Positions 54,656 to 62,302 of a stretch of DNA of 64,000 bases are shown here, piece after piece. Position 1 is the first letter of the stretch. Each line of letters starts with the position of its first letter. Position numbers and translations under genes: made by a program. The stretch lies in the NCBI GenBank assembly GCA_963780755.1, contig CAWACX010000001.1, forward strand, positions 496,001 to 560,000, written 5' to 3'. The stretch comes from JALYNX01 sp963780755 (GTDB taxonomy: Bacteria; Actinomycetota; Acidimicrobiia; Spongiisociales; ZC4RG35). Below the pieces are notes generated by a model. That model saw nothing but the letters and a program-made list of their open reading frames with translations, did no database searches and was not told the origin of the DNA.

Positions 54656-55201
54656 GTGACCACCACACAGTTCCTAGGCGCCGCAGCCCTCGAGGCCGGT
54701 TTGGACCACATTCGGGAGTCTCCGAGCGACCTGGGCACGGTCGAGATGATCGTCCGTCGCCCGGCGGTCGACCAGCGAGAGGAGTTGGAGGAGGCCGACC
54801 TCGACGGTTCGGTCGGCCTGGTAGGCGACGATTGGGGGCGCCGGGGCGAACCGAGCGAGGAGTACCTGGAGACTCAGGTCACCCTGATGAATGCCCGGGT
54901 GATCGGATTGGTGGCCGGCGCGAGGGAGCGTTGGGCGCTCGCCGGTGATCAGCTCTACGTCGATCTCGACCTGAGCAAGGACAACCTTCCGGCGGGCACG
55001 AGGCTGGGCCTGGGCTCGGCCGCACTCGAAGTGACGGCGATGCCCCACCGTGGTTGTGCCAAGTTCGCCGGGCGCTTCGGGCCCGAGGCCCTGCGATTCG
55101 TCAACACCGGAGTCGGCATCGAGCTGTCGATGCGAGGGATATACGCCCGGGTCGTGGTCCCCGGCTCGGTGCGAAGGGGAGACGAGATCCGCAAGATGTG
55201 A
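54656..55201 (+). CDS. MOSC domain protein
   Basis: The 181-residue protein resembles stand-alone MOSC proteins of molybdenum cofactor sulfurase descent, with GTVEMIVRRPAVDQRE at the start and CAKFAGRFGPEALRFVN, which carries the conserved cysteine, near residue 137. Activity is unknown. GTG 54656 has TACTTT ending seven bases upstream and no Shine-Dalgarno, so it is probably leaderless and separate from the Tad operon. A strong terminator follows. Confidence 0.8.
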   Translation: MTTTQFLGAAALEAGLDHIRESPSDLGTVEMIVRRPAVDQREELEEADLDGSVGLVGDDWGRRGEPSEEYLETQVTLMNARVIGLVAGARERWALAGDQLYVDLDLSKDNLPAGTRLGLGSAALEVTAMPHRGCAKFAGRFGPEALRFVNTGVGIELSMRGIYARVVVPGSVRRGDEIRKM

Positions 55202-55237
55202 AACGGTCAGGGGAGCAAACACACCACAGACGAAGAA

Positions 55238-55259
55238 AAGGGCCCGCAAGCGGGCCCTT
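55238..55259. terminator. bidirectional terminator between the MOSC gene and flp pilin 1
   Basis: AAGGGCCCGC (55238-55247) and GCGGGCCCTT (55250-55259) form a perfect 10-bp stem. The plus strand continues TTCTC and the minus strand TTTTCTTC, giving weak T-runs both ways. It lies between two converging genes. Confidence 0.85.
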
Positions 55260-55280
55260 CTCAATCGATTGAGGTTTCGA

Positions 55281-55457
55281 CTACTGGTCGAGACCGGAGC
55301 TGACCTCGCTGAAGGTCTCGGAGACCTCTTCACCGGCGATCTGCACGGCGACGAGGGCAACAATGGCGATCAGCACCACGAGGAGGGCGTACTCAACCAT
55401 TGAGGCGCCTTTCTCGGACTGAGTCCAGCTCGTTACCTTGGTCCACAGAGCAAGCAT
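55281..55457 (-). CDS. flp: Flp family type IVb pilin 1
   Basis: The 58-residue prepilin has a charged leader ending SEKG, then ASMVEYALLVVLIAIVAL. Cleavage after the glycine puts glutamate at +5 and tyrosine at +6, the Flp motif. The mature part is a single hydrophobic helix with a short acidic end. ATG 55457 follows AAGGAGG on the minus strand. The upstream leader carries a hairpin motif shared with pilin 2. Confidence 0.93.
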   Translation of the reverse strand: MLALWTKVTSWTQSEKGASMVEYALLVVLIAIVALVAVQIAGEEVSETFSEVSSGLDQ

Positions 55458-55514
55458 AAACCCCTCCTTAGTCGGATTACTGGCTTGCAGTACATTGGGC
55501 AAGTTAGCCCACGG

Positions 55515-55544
55515 TGGTTCGGCGACAATGGGTCTACCGAACCA
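55515..55544 (-). promoter_or_regulatory. leader hairpin with TAGACCCAT motif, pilin 1
   Basis: The inverted arms 55515-55522 and 55537-55544 form an 8-bp stem on the pilin 1 leader, 58 bases before its start. The loop holds TAGACCCAT (minus strand, 55528-55536). The pilin 2 leader has the same nonamer in a similar stem-loop. Confidence 0.55.
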
Positions 55545-55549
55545 TCAAG

Positions 55550-55726
55550 TCACGGCCCCGCATTGACGAGGGAAGAGGAGATTTCGGAGTACGACTCCGA
55601 CATCTCGTTCCCCCCGGCGGTGACTGCGACAAGAGCAACAATTGCGATGAACACGACGAGCATCCCCCACTCGACGAGGGCGGCTCCCCGCTCATCTCTC
55701 ATCAATGTGATCAAACGCTTGCGCAT
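55550..55726 (-). CDS. flp: Flp family type IVb pilin 2
   Basis: The 58-residue prepilin has the leader ending DERG, then AALVEWGMLVVFIAIVAL. Glutamate is at +5, but +6 is tryptophan rather than the usual tyrosine. It is clearly a paralogue of pilin 1 and may be a minor pilin. ATG 55726 follows AGGAGA. The two genes share leader motifs, pointing to duplication with the regulatory region or to a conserved control site. Confidence 0.92.
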   Translation of the reverse strand: MRKRLITLMRDERGAALVEWGMLVVFIAIVALVAVTAGGNEMSESYSEISSSLVNAGP

Positions 55727-55770
55727 AACTTCTCCTGGCTTACGCAATCAGGATACGGGCCGTCGAAGCT

Positions 55771-55791
55771 GCCGATCATGGGTCTATCGGC
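55771..55791 (-). promoter_or_regulatory. leader hairpin with TAGACCCAT motif, pilin 2
   Basis: GCCGAT (55771-55776) pairs with ATCGGC (55786-55791) around a nine-base loop. On the minus strand the sequence TAGACCCAT spans 55778-55786. It lies 44 bases before the pilin 2 start. Both leaders also share AAGCCAG nearer the start codon. Confidence 0.55.
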
Positions 55792-55823
55792 CCATCTCGG
55801 CCACTAATTGAGGGCTGGTTCAG

Positions 55824-56462
55824 CTAGGACGGGCGGGCGATCCCCAGGCGAATTGCCTCGATGGCAGCCTGGGTGCGATCGCTCACGGCCAGTTTCTGGA
55901 AAATCGATGCCAGATGGTTCTTTACGGTCTTTTGTGAGATGTAGAGGCGGTCGGCGAGCTCGTCGGTGGCCGATACCCCGATTGCAAGCAATTGAAGGAT
56001 TTCCTTCTCGCGCTCGGTGAGCGAGGCCGCCCCCGGGTCCAGTTGGGCCTGGCTGTAGGTCTCGAGGACCTCGTCCCGTTCGTGGTCCTCTAGTTCGATG
56101 AGGTTCTGCCCATCGGCCACCGCTCGGACCGCGGCGGCGAGGGTGAGCAACGGCACACCTTTTGAGAAAAACCCCTTGGCGCCGGCGGCGACGGCGCGGG
56201 CTTTCTGGTCGTCCGACGCATACATGGAGACCACGATCGCCTTGGTCTTCCTACCCAGCTTGGCGATGGTGTCGATCCCGTCGCCACCGGGCATCTCGAT
56301 GTCGACGATCGACACCTCTGCCGGCTGTGATGTGAGCGCCTCGTCGAGGGCGGGCCCACTGTCGACGACACCCACCACCCTGGCATCGGGGAGGGAGTCG
56401 AGGGCCTGGCTGAGGCCCTCCGCGAACAGCTTGTGGTCGTCGGCGATCATGACGCGGATCAT
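55824..56462 (-). CDS. NarL/LuxR-family response regulator
   Basis: The 212-residue protein has a receiver domain with acidic D8-D9, phosphoacceptor D54 (IVDIEMPGG) and a switch lysine in FFSKG, and a C-terminal LuxR helix-turn-helix (SLTEREKEILQLLAIGVSA through SQKTVKNHLASIFQKL). ATG 56462 overlaps the kinase stop (ATGA); ATG 56474 is an alternative. It lies directly upstream of the pilin genes on the same strand and may control them. Confidence 0.93.
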   Translation of the reverse strand: MIRVMIADDHKLFAEGLSQALDSLPDARVVGVVDSGPALDEALTSQPAEVSIVDIEMPGGDGIDTIAKLGRKTKAIVVSMYASDDQKARAVAAGAKGFFSKGVPLLTLAAAVRAVADGQNLIELEDHERDEVLETYSQAQLDPGAASLTEREKEILQLLAIGVSATDELADRLYISQKTVKNHLASIFQKLAVSDRTQAAIEAIRLGIARPS

Positions 56463-57958
56463 CGGTTGCCCCATTCGATAGTCACTGTTGTCCCTCTGCC
56501 TGATTCTGATTCGAAGTCGATGGTTGCTCCAAGTTTTTCGGCACGTTCACGCATCCCCAGTAGGCCAAAATGCCCGTCGGGCTCGTATTCGGGGTCGAAC
56601 CCCTTTCCATCGTCCCTGACCTGGCAGCTGCCCCAGTCACGATGGACCTGACCTGAGATGAGGATTGTGGACGCTCCGGAGTGGGCGTGCGCATTGCGCA
56701 TCGCCTCGGTGACTATGGAAGTCAGGTCCCCGATCAGGGCAGGACGCGGCGGCCGGCGCTCGTCGATGTCTACCACGATCTGCGGGTTGCCGTTGAAGCC
56801 GGCGGTCGCCTGAAGGACTCGGGCGGTGAGAGTGGGGCCGGGAGTGCTTCGCAGGTCGGCGACCTTGGCCCTCACATCCTCGACGAGCTTGGTCACATTG
56901 GAGCGAAGCACCTTGAGGTCGGCGACCAACTCGGGGTCACGGGCCATCTGCATCCCCGCCAGGTCCAGGGCGAGGCCGAGGGAGGCAAGAGATGGCCCGA
57001 TGTCATCGTGCATCTCCCTGGCCAGGCGAAGCCGCTCCTCGGCAACAGCGGATCCGGCGATGTCCTGGAGCAACTGCAGGTTGGCAAAAGCAATGCCCAG
57101 AGGTCTCAAGTACGCCTCCACGACGAGGCGGTCGGTCTCCTCGAGTGGCTCGGGCGTGACCAGTTCCATCATCCCCACCGAGGAGTCGGCGGTGGTGATC
57201 GGGATCTCGTTCACGTGACCGTCGGGGTCGGGGACACCCCGGGCTGCGAGCACGACGAGCCCGCTCTCACCCTCGATGGCCAGCTTCCCGGCGGATCCGG
57301 GAAGCCTGGTCAGGACTGTGTCCAGGGTCTCGGCACCGACTTCGACCGCATTGAGCCGGCCCGCGGACACGTCCTGGGAGAGCCGGACCAGGACTCCATG
57401 AATCTCCTCCAGGCTCTCCAGTCGCTGGGTGGCCGACTCCTTCTCGATCGCCAGGTCCGCGGCCTGCTGATGGATGTCCTCCAGCAGCTTGCGGATCACA
57501 CCAACCAAGAGCACGAATACGAGGTAGAGGGCCATGGCAGGGGCGGCATCGATCAACTGCTCTCCCTGAGACAGGGTCACCAATGCCAGCAAGCCGGCGG
57601 AGAGGAGCCCGGTCATCAGCCCGCTCCGTATCCCCCCGTAGAGAGTGGCGAAAATCGGAGGGCCCATAGAAAGCAGGAGATAGGGGCTCGAGGGGCCACC
57701 GGTCAGGGTGATGGCGACAACAGTGAGAAAGGCTCCAAGAAGGGTGAAGGTCTCGGCCCCGAAGCGGATATGAAACCACTCGTTGGGGGCGGCCGATGAA
57801 GCAATCACATAGACCGTGGCGAACGCGACCGCAATCAGGGACTCGGTACTGAAGCCGTTTCCGACCAGGTCGACCACCACCGCGACTACGAGCGCGATGA
57901 CTTGCCCGACCTCGATGCTGAAATGGACGCGCCGCTCCCAGGGAGCAGTGACGGTCAT
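56459..57958 (-). CDS. NarL-type sensor histidine kinase
   Basis: The 499-residue kinase has about six N-terminal helices (residues 15-155), a short coiled coil, a GAF-like domain (about 185-295), a HisKA_3 dimerisation domain with H317 in LAREMHDDIGPSLASLG, and a HATPase domain with NAHAHSGAS, DDGKGF and GLLGMRERAEKLGA. The stimulus is unknown; there is no large extracellular loop, so a membrane or cytosolic signal is likely. ATG 57958 lies six bases after a TAGCCT element. Confidence 0.92.
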   Translation of the reverse strand: MTVTAPWERRVHFSIEVGQVIALVVAVVVDLVGNGFSTESLIAVAFATVYVIASSAAPNEWFHIRFGAETFTLLGAFLTVVAITLTGGPSSPYLLLSMGPPIFATLYGGIRSGLMTGLLSAGLLALVTLSQGEQLIDAAPAMALYLVFVLLVGVIRKLLEDIHQQAADLAIEKESATQRLESLEEIHGVLVRLSQDVSAGRLNAVEVGAETLDTVLTRLPGSAGKLAIEGESGLVVLAARGVPDPDGHVNEIPITTADSSVGMMELVTPEPLEETDRLVVEAYLRPLGIAFANLQLLQDIAGSAVAEERLRLAREMHDDIGPSLASLGLALDLAGMQMARDPELVADLKVLRSNVTKLVEDVRAKVADLRSTPGPTLTARVLQATAGFNGNPQIVVDIDERRPPRPALIGDLTSIVTEAMRNAHAHSGASTILISGQVHRDWGSCQVRDDGKGFDPEYEPDGHFGLLGMRERAEKLGATIDFESESGRGTTVTIEWGNR

Positions 57959-57964
57959 GGGAGA

Positions 57965-57974
57965 AGGCTACCGT
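57965..57974. promoter_or_regulatory. shared divergent -10 core for histidine kinase and coaE
   Basis: AGGCTACCGT reads TACCGT on the plus strand (57969-57974, eight bases before coaE GTG) and TAGCCT on the minus strand (57965-57970, six bases before the kinase ATG), sharing the TA. The whole 24-base gap between the two start codons is used, so both transcripts would be leaderless. Geometry A-N3-TA-N3-T is the same as at 2153-2162. Confidence 0.5.
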
Positions 57975-57982
57975 CGATCACA

Positions 57983-58549
57983 GTGATCTCAGAGAAACGT
58001 CGCTGGGTTCTGGCGGGGGGCATCGGCTCTGGCAAGAGCGAAGTAGGCCGAATCCTGACCGAAGCAGGAGTCAGGGTCATCGATGCCGACCGGGTCGGGC
58101 ACCGTGTCTTGGAGCCGGCCGGCCCTGCCTTCGCAGGAGTCGCCGACCGCTGGCCCGAAGCCCTACACGACGGCGTGATCGACAGGAAGCGCCTGGCGGC
58201 CATCGTTTTCTCAGATCCGGTTCAGCTCCGGGAACTGGAGTCACTGACTCACCCGGCGATCTTCGGCACCATCCGGGGGGACTTGGAGGGATTTGACGGG
58301 ATCGCGGTGGTCGAGGCGCCGATCCTGAGTGACGGCCTCGGTTGGCCCCGGATCATCGTCGATGCCCCCGACGACATGCGCTTGGAGCGGGCGGTGGCCC
58401 GAGGAATGAGCCTCGACGACGCTCGAAGACGGATGGCGTCACAACCGACCAGAGGCGAGTGGTTGGCGGCTGCCGACGTCGTCATTCCGAACCAAGGCGG
58501 CCTCGAGGAACTCAGAACTGCTGTGACGGGCCTGTTACCGGCTCTCTAG
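57983..58549 (+). CDS. coaE: dephospho-CoA kinase CoaE
   Basis: CoaE performs the last step of coenzyme A synthesis. The 188-residue P-loop kinase has GGIGSGKS at residues 12-19, VIDADRVGHRVLEPAG (substrate aspartate), LTHPAIF, and ARRRMASQ in the lid. GTG 57983 fits the family N-terminus and the leaderless -10; the longer frame to 57902 runs antisense into the kinase gene. The C-terminal GrpB-like extension of mycobacterial CoaE is absent. Confidence 0.93.
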   Translation: MISEKRRWVLAGGIGSGKSEVGRILTEAGVRVIDADRVGHRVLEPAGPAFAGVADRWPEALHDGVIDRKRLAAIVFSDPVQLRELESLTHPAIFGTIRGDLEGFDGIAVVEAPILSDGLGWPRIIVDAPDDMRLERAVARGMSLDDARRRMASQPTRGEWLAAADVVIPNQGGLEELRTAVTGLLPAL

Positions 58550-60076
58550 CTATGGATTGAAGGGGTCGAGAGTCCCGTTCTCGACCCCTTGCCTGATCCC
58601 GGCCATGCGTTCGGGATCCACGACGTATGGGTTGTCTGCGCCGAGGAACACTGTGGTGTCCCGAGTCGGCAATTCCAGGTCTGTGGCACAGGCCATGATC
58701 GCCCGCATCACATCGATGTTCACCTCGTCCGCCGGTGAGTCACATCCCGCTGGCAGGTGATAGGCGAGCAGCGTTGCCAGTCGCTCCCCGATATCCCCGT
58801 CGGTCCAGGTGGCCCCATCGCGGTTCACCTGGCCCCCCAACCCCGTCCCGTGATCGGCGGTGATCAGGATCGCCGTCTTCGGGCTGACCGAGCTTGTGAG
58901 CCTGGAGATCAGGGTGTCGGCGCATGAGAGCTGACCCGAGAAGGCGTCGAGAGTCGCCCTATCGGATCGGCGATCGGAGCCGTCGTTGACGTAGAGGACG
59001 TCCTCCCTGACACCACATTCCGCATCTACGGCCAACGGAGGATGGGGGAGGAAGAAATGCGAGAACACATAGTCGTGCGCTCCATTGCTGGCCGCTATGT
59101 CCAGGACCTGTTCCAGATGCTTGGCAGCCTCGAGAGTTGCCGGCACCGAGAAGTAGCCGAATTGGCTGTCGAGCGGCCGGGCTGCGATAGAGGGCATTAG
59201 GAGCAGCCAGGTGGCCTCATCGAGCCAGTGAGCCGGGACGCAGTGGTCCACGGTCGGGCCACACCCCATCCCGCTGAGCCCGCTTTCGAGGTGGGTGTAG
59301 TCGAAGCCGGCCGATTGCAAGGCAGTTGCGACCAGGTTTTCCCCGCGGAGCAATTGCCGCACCGAGCTCTCGTTGCGCCAGGGAGGCAAGGGCCCAGCGA
59401 TCGCGATCGGGCGCATTTCGAGCGTGCTCGCGACCGAGAGGAAGGTAAAGGTCAGTTGTGCCCAGGCGCTGTCGGGAGTTGCGAATCCTGCGGTGTCCAG
59501 TTGTTGCTCGAGTGCTGAGTTTTCATGGCCGATCCAGGGCTCCGCGACGAGGAAACTCGGGTAGGTATCCACGACCACGAACACCACGTCCTCGACCGAC
59601 TCGGTTGCGACCACCGTCCTCGTTGGCTTGGGGGAGGCGACGATTGGATAGGCCTCGGACTGCTCGACATGGGCGAGGACCAACTGAGCCAACGGATACA
59701 GCCCGAAGACGGCGAGGGCGACAAAAGTGAGCCCACCGATCATTGTGGTGCGGGCGATGCGAATCGAAACCAACGTGATCAACACCGGGATCGCCAGCTT
59801 CAAAGGAGCCGGCACCGTGATCTGGTACCAGTAGAACAGGATCAGGATCAGGGTGCTGACACCGAGCGCGGCCGCTCGCGGCTCGATTCCGAAGCGAACC
59901 ATTGTCATGAGAAGGAGTGTTCCGGCCACTGCCACCCCAAGACCGATCAGGATCGGCTTCAGGGGTGAGTCGAGGTCCCACGCATTGTCTCCGACGAATT
60001 GGAGCGGTCGGTACAGAGAGGCAGCCACCACCAAGCCGACGGGCAGGGCCCACCGGGCAACGATTCCCCGTTGCAA
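58550..60076 (-). CDS. membrane-bound sulfatase-like (alkaline phosphatase superfamily) protein
   Basis: The 508-residue protein has about five N-terminal helices (to residue 135) and an extracytoplasmic domain starting VVFVVVDTYPSF and containing ILITADHGTGLGG, the metal-binding pattern of sulfatase or phosphoethanolamine transferase relatives. The substrate is unknown; lipid or wall polymer modification is typical. The only in-frame start is TTG 60076, which is suspect. An ATG at 60104 would join after removal of one base near 60081, so the N-terminus may carry another indel. Confidence 0.75.
   Translation of the reverse strand: MQRGIVARWALPVGLVVAASLYRPLQFVGDNAWDLDSPLKPILIGLGVAVAGTLLLMTMVRFGIEPRAAALGVSTLILILFYWYQITVPAPLKLAIPVLITLVSIRIARTTMIGGLTFVALAVFGLYPLAQLVLAHVEQSEAYPIVASPKPTRTVVATESVEDVVFVVVDTYPSFLVAEPWIGHENSALEQQLDTAGFATPDSAWAQLTFTFLSVASTLEMRPIAIAGPLPPWRNESSVRQLLRGENLVATALQSAGFDYTHLESGLSGMGCGPTVDHCVPAHWLDEATWLLLMPSIAARPLDSQFGYFSVPATLEAAKHLEQVLDIAASNGAHDYVFSHFFLPHPPLAVDAECGVREDVLYVNDGSDRRSDRATLDAFSGQLSCADTLISRLTSSVSPKTAILITADHGTGLGGQVNRDGATWTDGDIGERLATLLAYHLPAGCDSPADEVNIDVMRAIMACATDLELPTRDTTVFLGADNPYVVDPERMAGIRQGVENGTLDPFNP
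58560..58590. terminator. perfect 12-bp hairpin after coaE, within the 3' end of the opposing gene
   Basis: AAGGGGTCGAGA (58560-58571) and TCTCGACCCCTT (58579-58590) enclose a seven-base loop. It lies 11 bases after the coaE stop and inside the last codons of the convergent gene. No long T-run follows, but the stem strength and position between converging genes suggest a bidirectional terminator that is also coding. Confidence 0.55.
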
Positions 60077-60132
60077 CTCAGGAGATGTCAGATCGACTCC
60101 TCATGGCACGATTTCTTGACGGTGGCCCCTTG

Positions 60133-60138
60133 TACCCT
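60133..60138 (+). promoter_or_regulatory. -10 element TACCCT for leaderless uvrB
   Basis: TACCCT ends seven bases before GTG 60146, with no Shine-Dalgarno. It belongs to the same class as the elements before polA, coaE and the rhomboid gene. No LexA box was found here. Confidence 0.45.
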
Positions 60139-60145
60139 CACTCCC

Positions 60146-62152
60146 GTGCCCGAGTTCAAGGTGGTGTCCGACTTCGCCCCGGCCGGCGATCAGCCTAAGG
60201 CCATCGAAAAGCTGGCCGAGGGAATCAACCGCGGCGATCGATTCCAGACCCTGCTCGGCATAACCGGTTCCGGAAAGTCGGCCACGATCGCCTGGACCAT
60301 CGAGCAGGTGCAGAAGCCGACCCTGGTCCTGGCGCCCAACAAGGCACTGGGGGCCCAACTCGCCAACGAGTTCCGCCAGTTCTTCCCCAACAATCGGGTG
60401 GAGTACTTCGTCTCCTATTACGACTATTACCAGCCCGAGGCCTACATCCCCCAGACCGACACCTATATCGAGAAGGACGCGACGATCAACGACGAGATCG
60501 ACCGGCTCCGCCACTCGGCAACAGCAGGCCTCCTGGTCCGGGAAGACGTCATCATCGTGGCCTCGGTCTCGGCCATCTACGGGCTGGGCTCGCCTGAGCA
60601 GTACATGGGTCAATTGCTGAGGATGATCCAGGGCGTCGAGTACCCGATGACCGAGGCGATCAAGCGCCTCGTCGACATCCAGTATGAGCGAAACGAGGTC
60701 AACCTCGTGCGGGGGAAGTTCCGGGTCCGGGGGGACACGCTGGAGGTGTTCCCTTCCTACGAGGAGACCATCGTCAGAGTCCAGTTCTGGGGCGACGAGA
60801 TCGAGCGCATCCTCCGGATCAACCCGGTGACCGGCGAGGTGCTCGACGAGATGTCCGAGGTGTTCGTGTTCCCCGCCACCCATTACGTCACCGAGCGGGA
60901 GCGGATGCTGAAGGCGATCTCCGGGATCGAGGTCGAGCTCGCAGAACGGCTCGCCGAATTGGAGGGCAAAGGAAAGCTCCTGGAGGCTCAGCGGCTGCGG
61001 ATGCGGACCAATTACGACCTCGAGATGATGCGCGAGATCGGGTTCTGCTCAGGAATCGAGAACTACTCCCGACACCTCGATGGGCGGGAAGCGGGGGAGG
61101 CCCCCTACACCCTCCTCGATTACTTCCCCAAGGACTACCTGACGATCATCGACGAGTCACACGTCACGGTCCCCCAGATCGGTGGGCAGTACGAGGGAGA
61201 CCGCTCGCGCAAGGAGACCCTGGTCGAGCACGGGTTCCGGCTCCCTTCGGCCAAGGACAATCGGCCGCTCCGATTCGACGAATGGTTGGACAAGGCGAAC
61301 CAGGTCGTGTTCCTCTCCGCCACCCCGAGCGACTTTGAGATCTCACACTCGACTCAGGTGGTGGAACAGATCATCCGCCCCACCGGTCTGGTCGATCCCG
61401 AGGTGATGGTCCGGCCCACCAAGGGCCAGATCGACGACCTGCTCGACGAGATCAGGTTGCGAGCAGCACGGGAGCAGCGGGTCCTGGTCACCACCCTGAC
61501 CAAGAAGATGGCCGAGGACCTCACCGACTACCTGCTGGAGATGGGGGTGCGTGCCCGGTACATGCACTCCGAAATCGACACCTTGGAGCGGGTCCAGATC
61601 ATGCGGGAACTGAGGCTGGGGGAGTTCGACGTCCTGGTCGGGATCAACCTGTTGCGTGAGGGCCTCGACCTCCCCGAGGTTTCACTGGTGGCGATCCTGG
61701 ACGCCGACAAGGAGGGGTTCCTCCGCTCCGACACCTCGTTGATCCAGATCATCGGGCGGGCGGCGCGGAACATCGATGGTCAGGTGGTGATGTACGCCGA
61801 CAACGTCACCCGGTCGATGTTGAGTGCGATCAACGAGACCAACCGGAGGCGGAAAGTCCAAGCAGATTGGAACGAGGAGCACGGGATCGACCCGCAAACG
61901 GTGCGCAAGCGGGTGTCCGACATCCTGGAGTTGGTGCAGACCGAAGCTCCCAACGGGGGTCGGAGACGCCGTGAGGTCCAACAACGACGGCCGTTGGACC
62001 TGGAGAGCGATGATCTGACCCGGCTGGTGCTCAGCCTCGAAGAGGAGATGCACGAGGCGGCCAAGGAGCTTCGTTTCGAGTACGCGGCCCGTCTCCGGGA
62101 TGAGGTCAACGAGTTGAAGCGCGAGTTGCGCGAGGTGGCAGAGGCCGGTTGA
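60146..62152 (+). CDS. uvrB: excinuclease ABC subunit B
   Basis: UvrB verifies damage in nucleotide excision repair. The 668-residue protein has Walker A GITGSGKS at residues 38-45, the damage-probing beta hairpin region SYYDYYQPEAYIPQTDTYIE, helicase motifs including IDESH and IGRAARN, and a C-terminal UVR motif (SLEEEMHEAAKELRFEYAARL) for UvrC binding. GTG 60146 is the family start (PEFKVVSDFAPAGDQP); upstream in-frame sequence is antisense to the sulfatase gene. Confidence 0.96.
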   Translation: MPEFKVVSDFAPAGDQPKAIEKLAEGINRGDRFQTLLGITGSGKSATIAWTIEQVQKPTLVLAPNKALGAQLANEFRQFFPNNRVEYFVSYYDYYQPEAYIPQTDTYIEKDATINDEIDRLRHSATAGLLVREDVIIVASVSAIYGLGSPEQYMGQLLRMIQGVEYPMTEAIKRLVDIQYERNEVNLVRGKFRVRGDTLEVFPSYEETIVRVQFWGDEIERILRINPVTGEVLDEMSEVFVFPATHYVTERERMLKAISGIEVELAERLAELEGKGKLLEAQRLRMRTNYDLEMMREIGFCSGIENYSRHLDGREAGEAPYTLLDYFPKDYLTIIDESHVTVPQIGGQYEGDRSRKETLVEHGFRLPSAKDNRPLRFDEWLDKANQVVFLSATPSDFEISHSTQVVEQIIRPTGLVDPEVMVRPTKGQIDDLLDEIRLRAAREQRVLVTTLTKKMAEDLTDYLLEMGVRARYMHSEIDTLERVQIMRELRLGEFDVLVGINLLREGLDLPEVSLVAILDADKEGFLRSDTSLIQIIGRAARNIDGQVVMYADNVTRSMLSAINETNRRRKVQADWNEEHGIDPQTVRKRVSDILELVQTEAPNGGRRRREVQQRRPLDLESDDLTRLVLSLEEEMHEAAKELRFEYAARLRDEVNELKRELREVAEAG

Positions 62153-62302
62153 GTTACGAGCAAGCTGCCGACTGACAGGTTGGTCCGCTCTCACCATCGA
62201 ATCACCCGCCGTGAGGCTCTCATGGGCCGAACTGTCCCAACAGTCGCGCTCAATCCTGCCGATATCGCCAAAGTACCCCGAGCGACTCTCTCCTGACAGA
62301 TA

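Noticed and set aside
55727..55823. A GEMM c-di-GMP riboswitch in the pilin leader.
   Set aside because: The shared TAGACCCAT stem-loop lacks the conserved GEMM elements such as CACGCACAGGGCAAACC.
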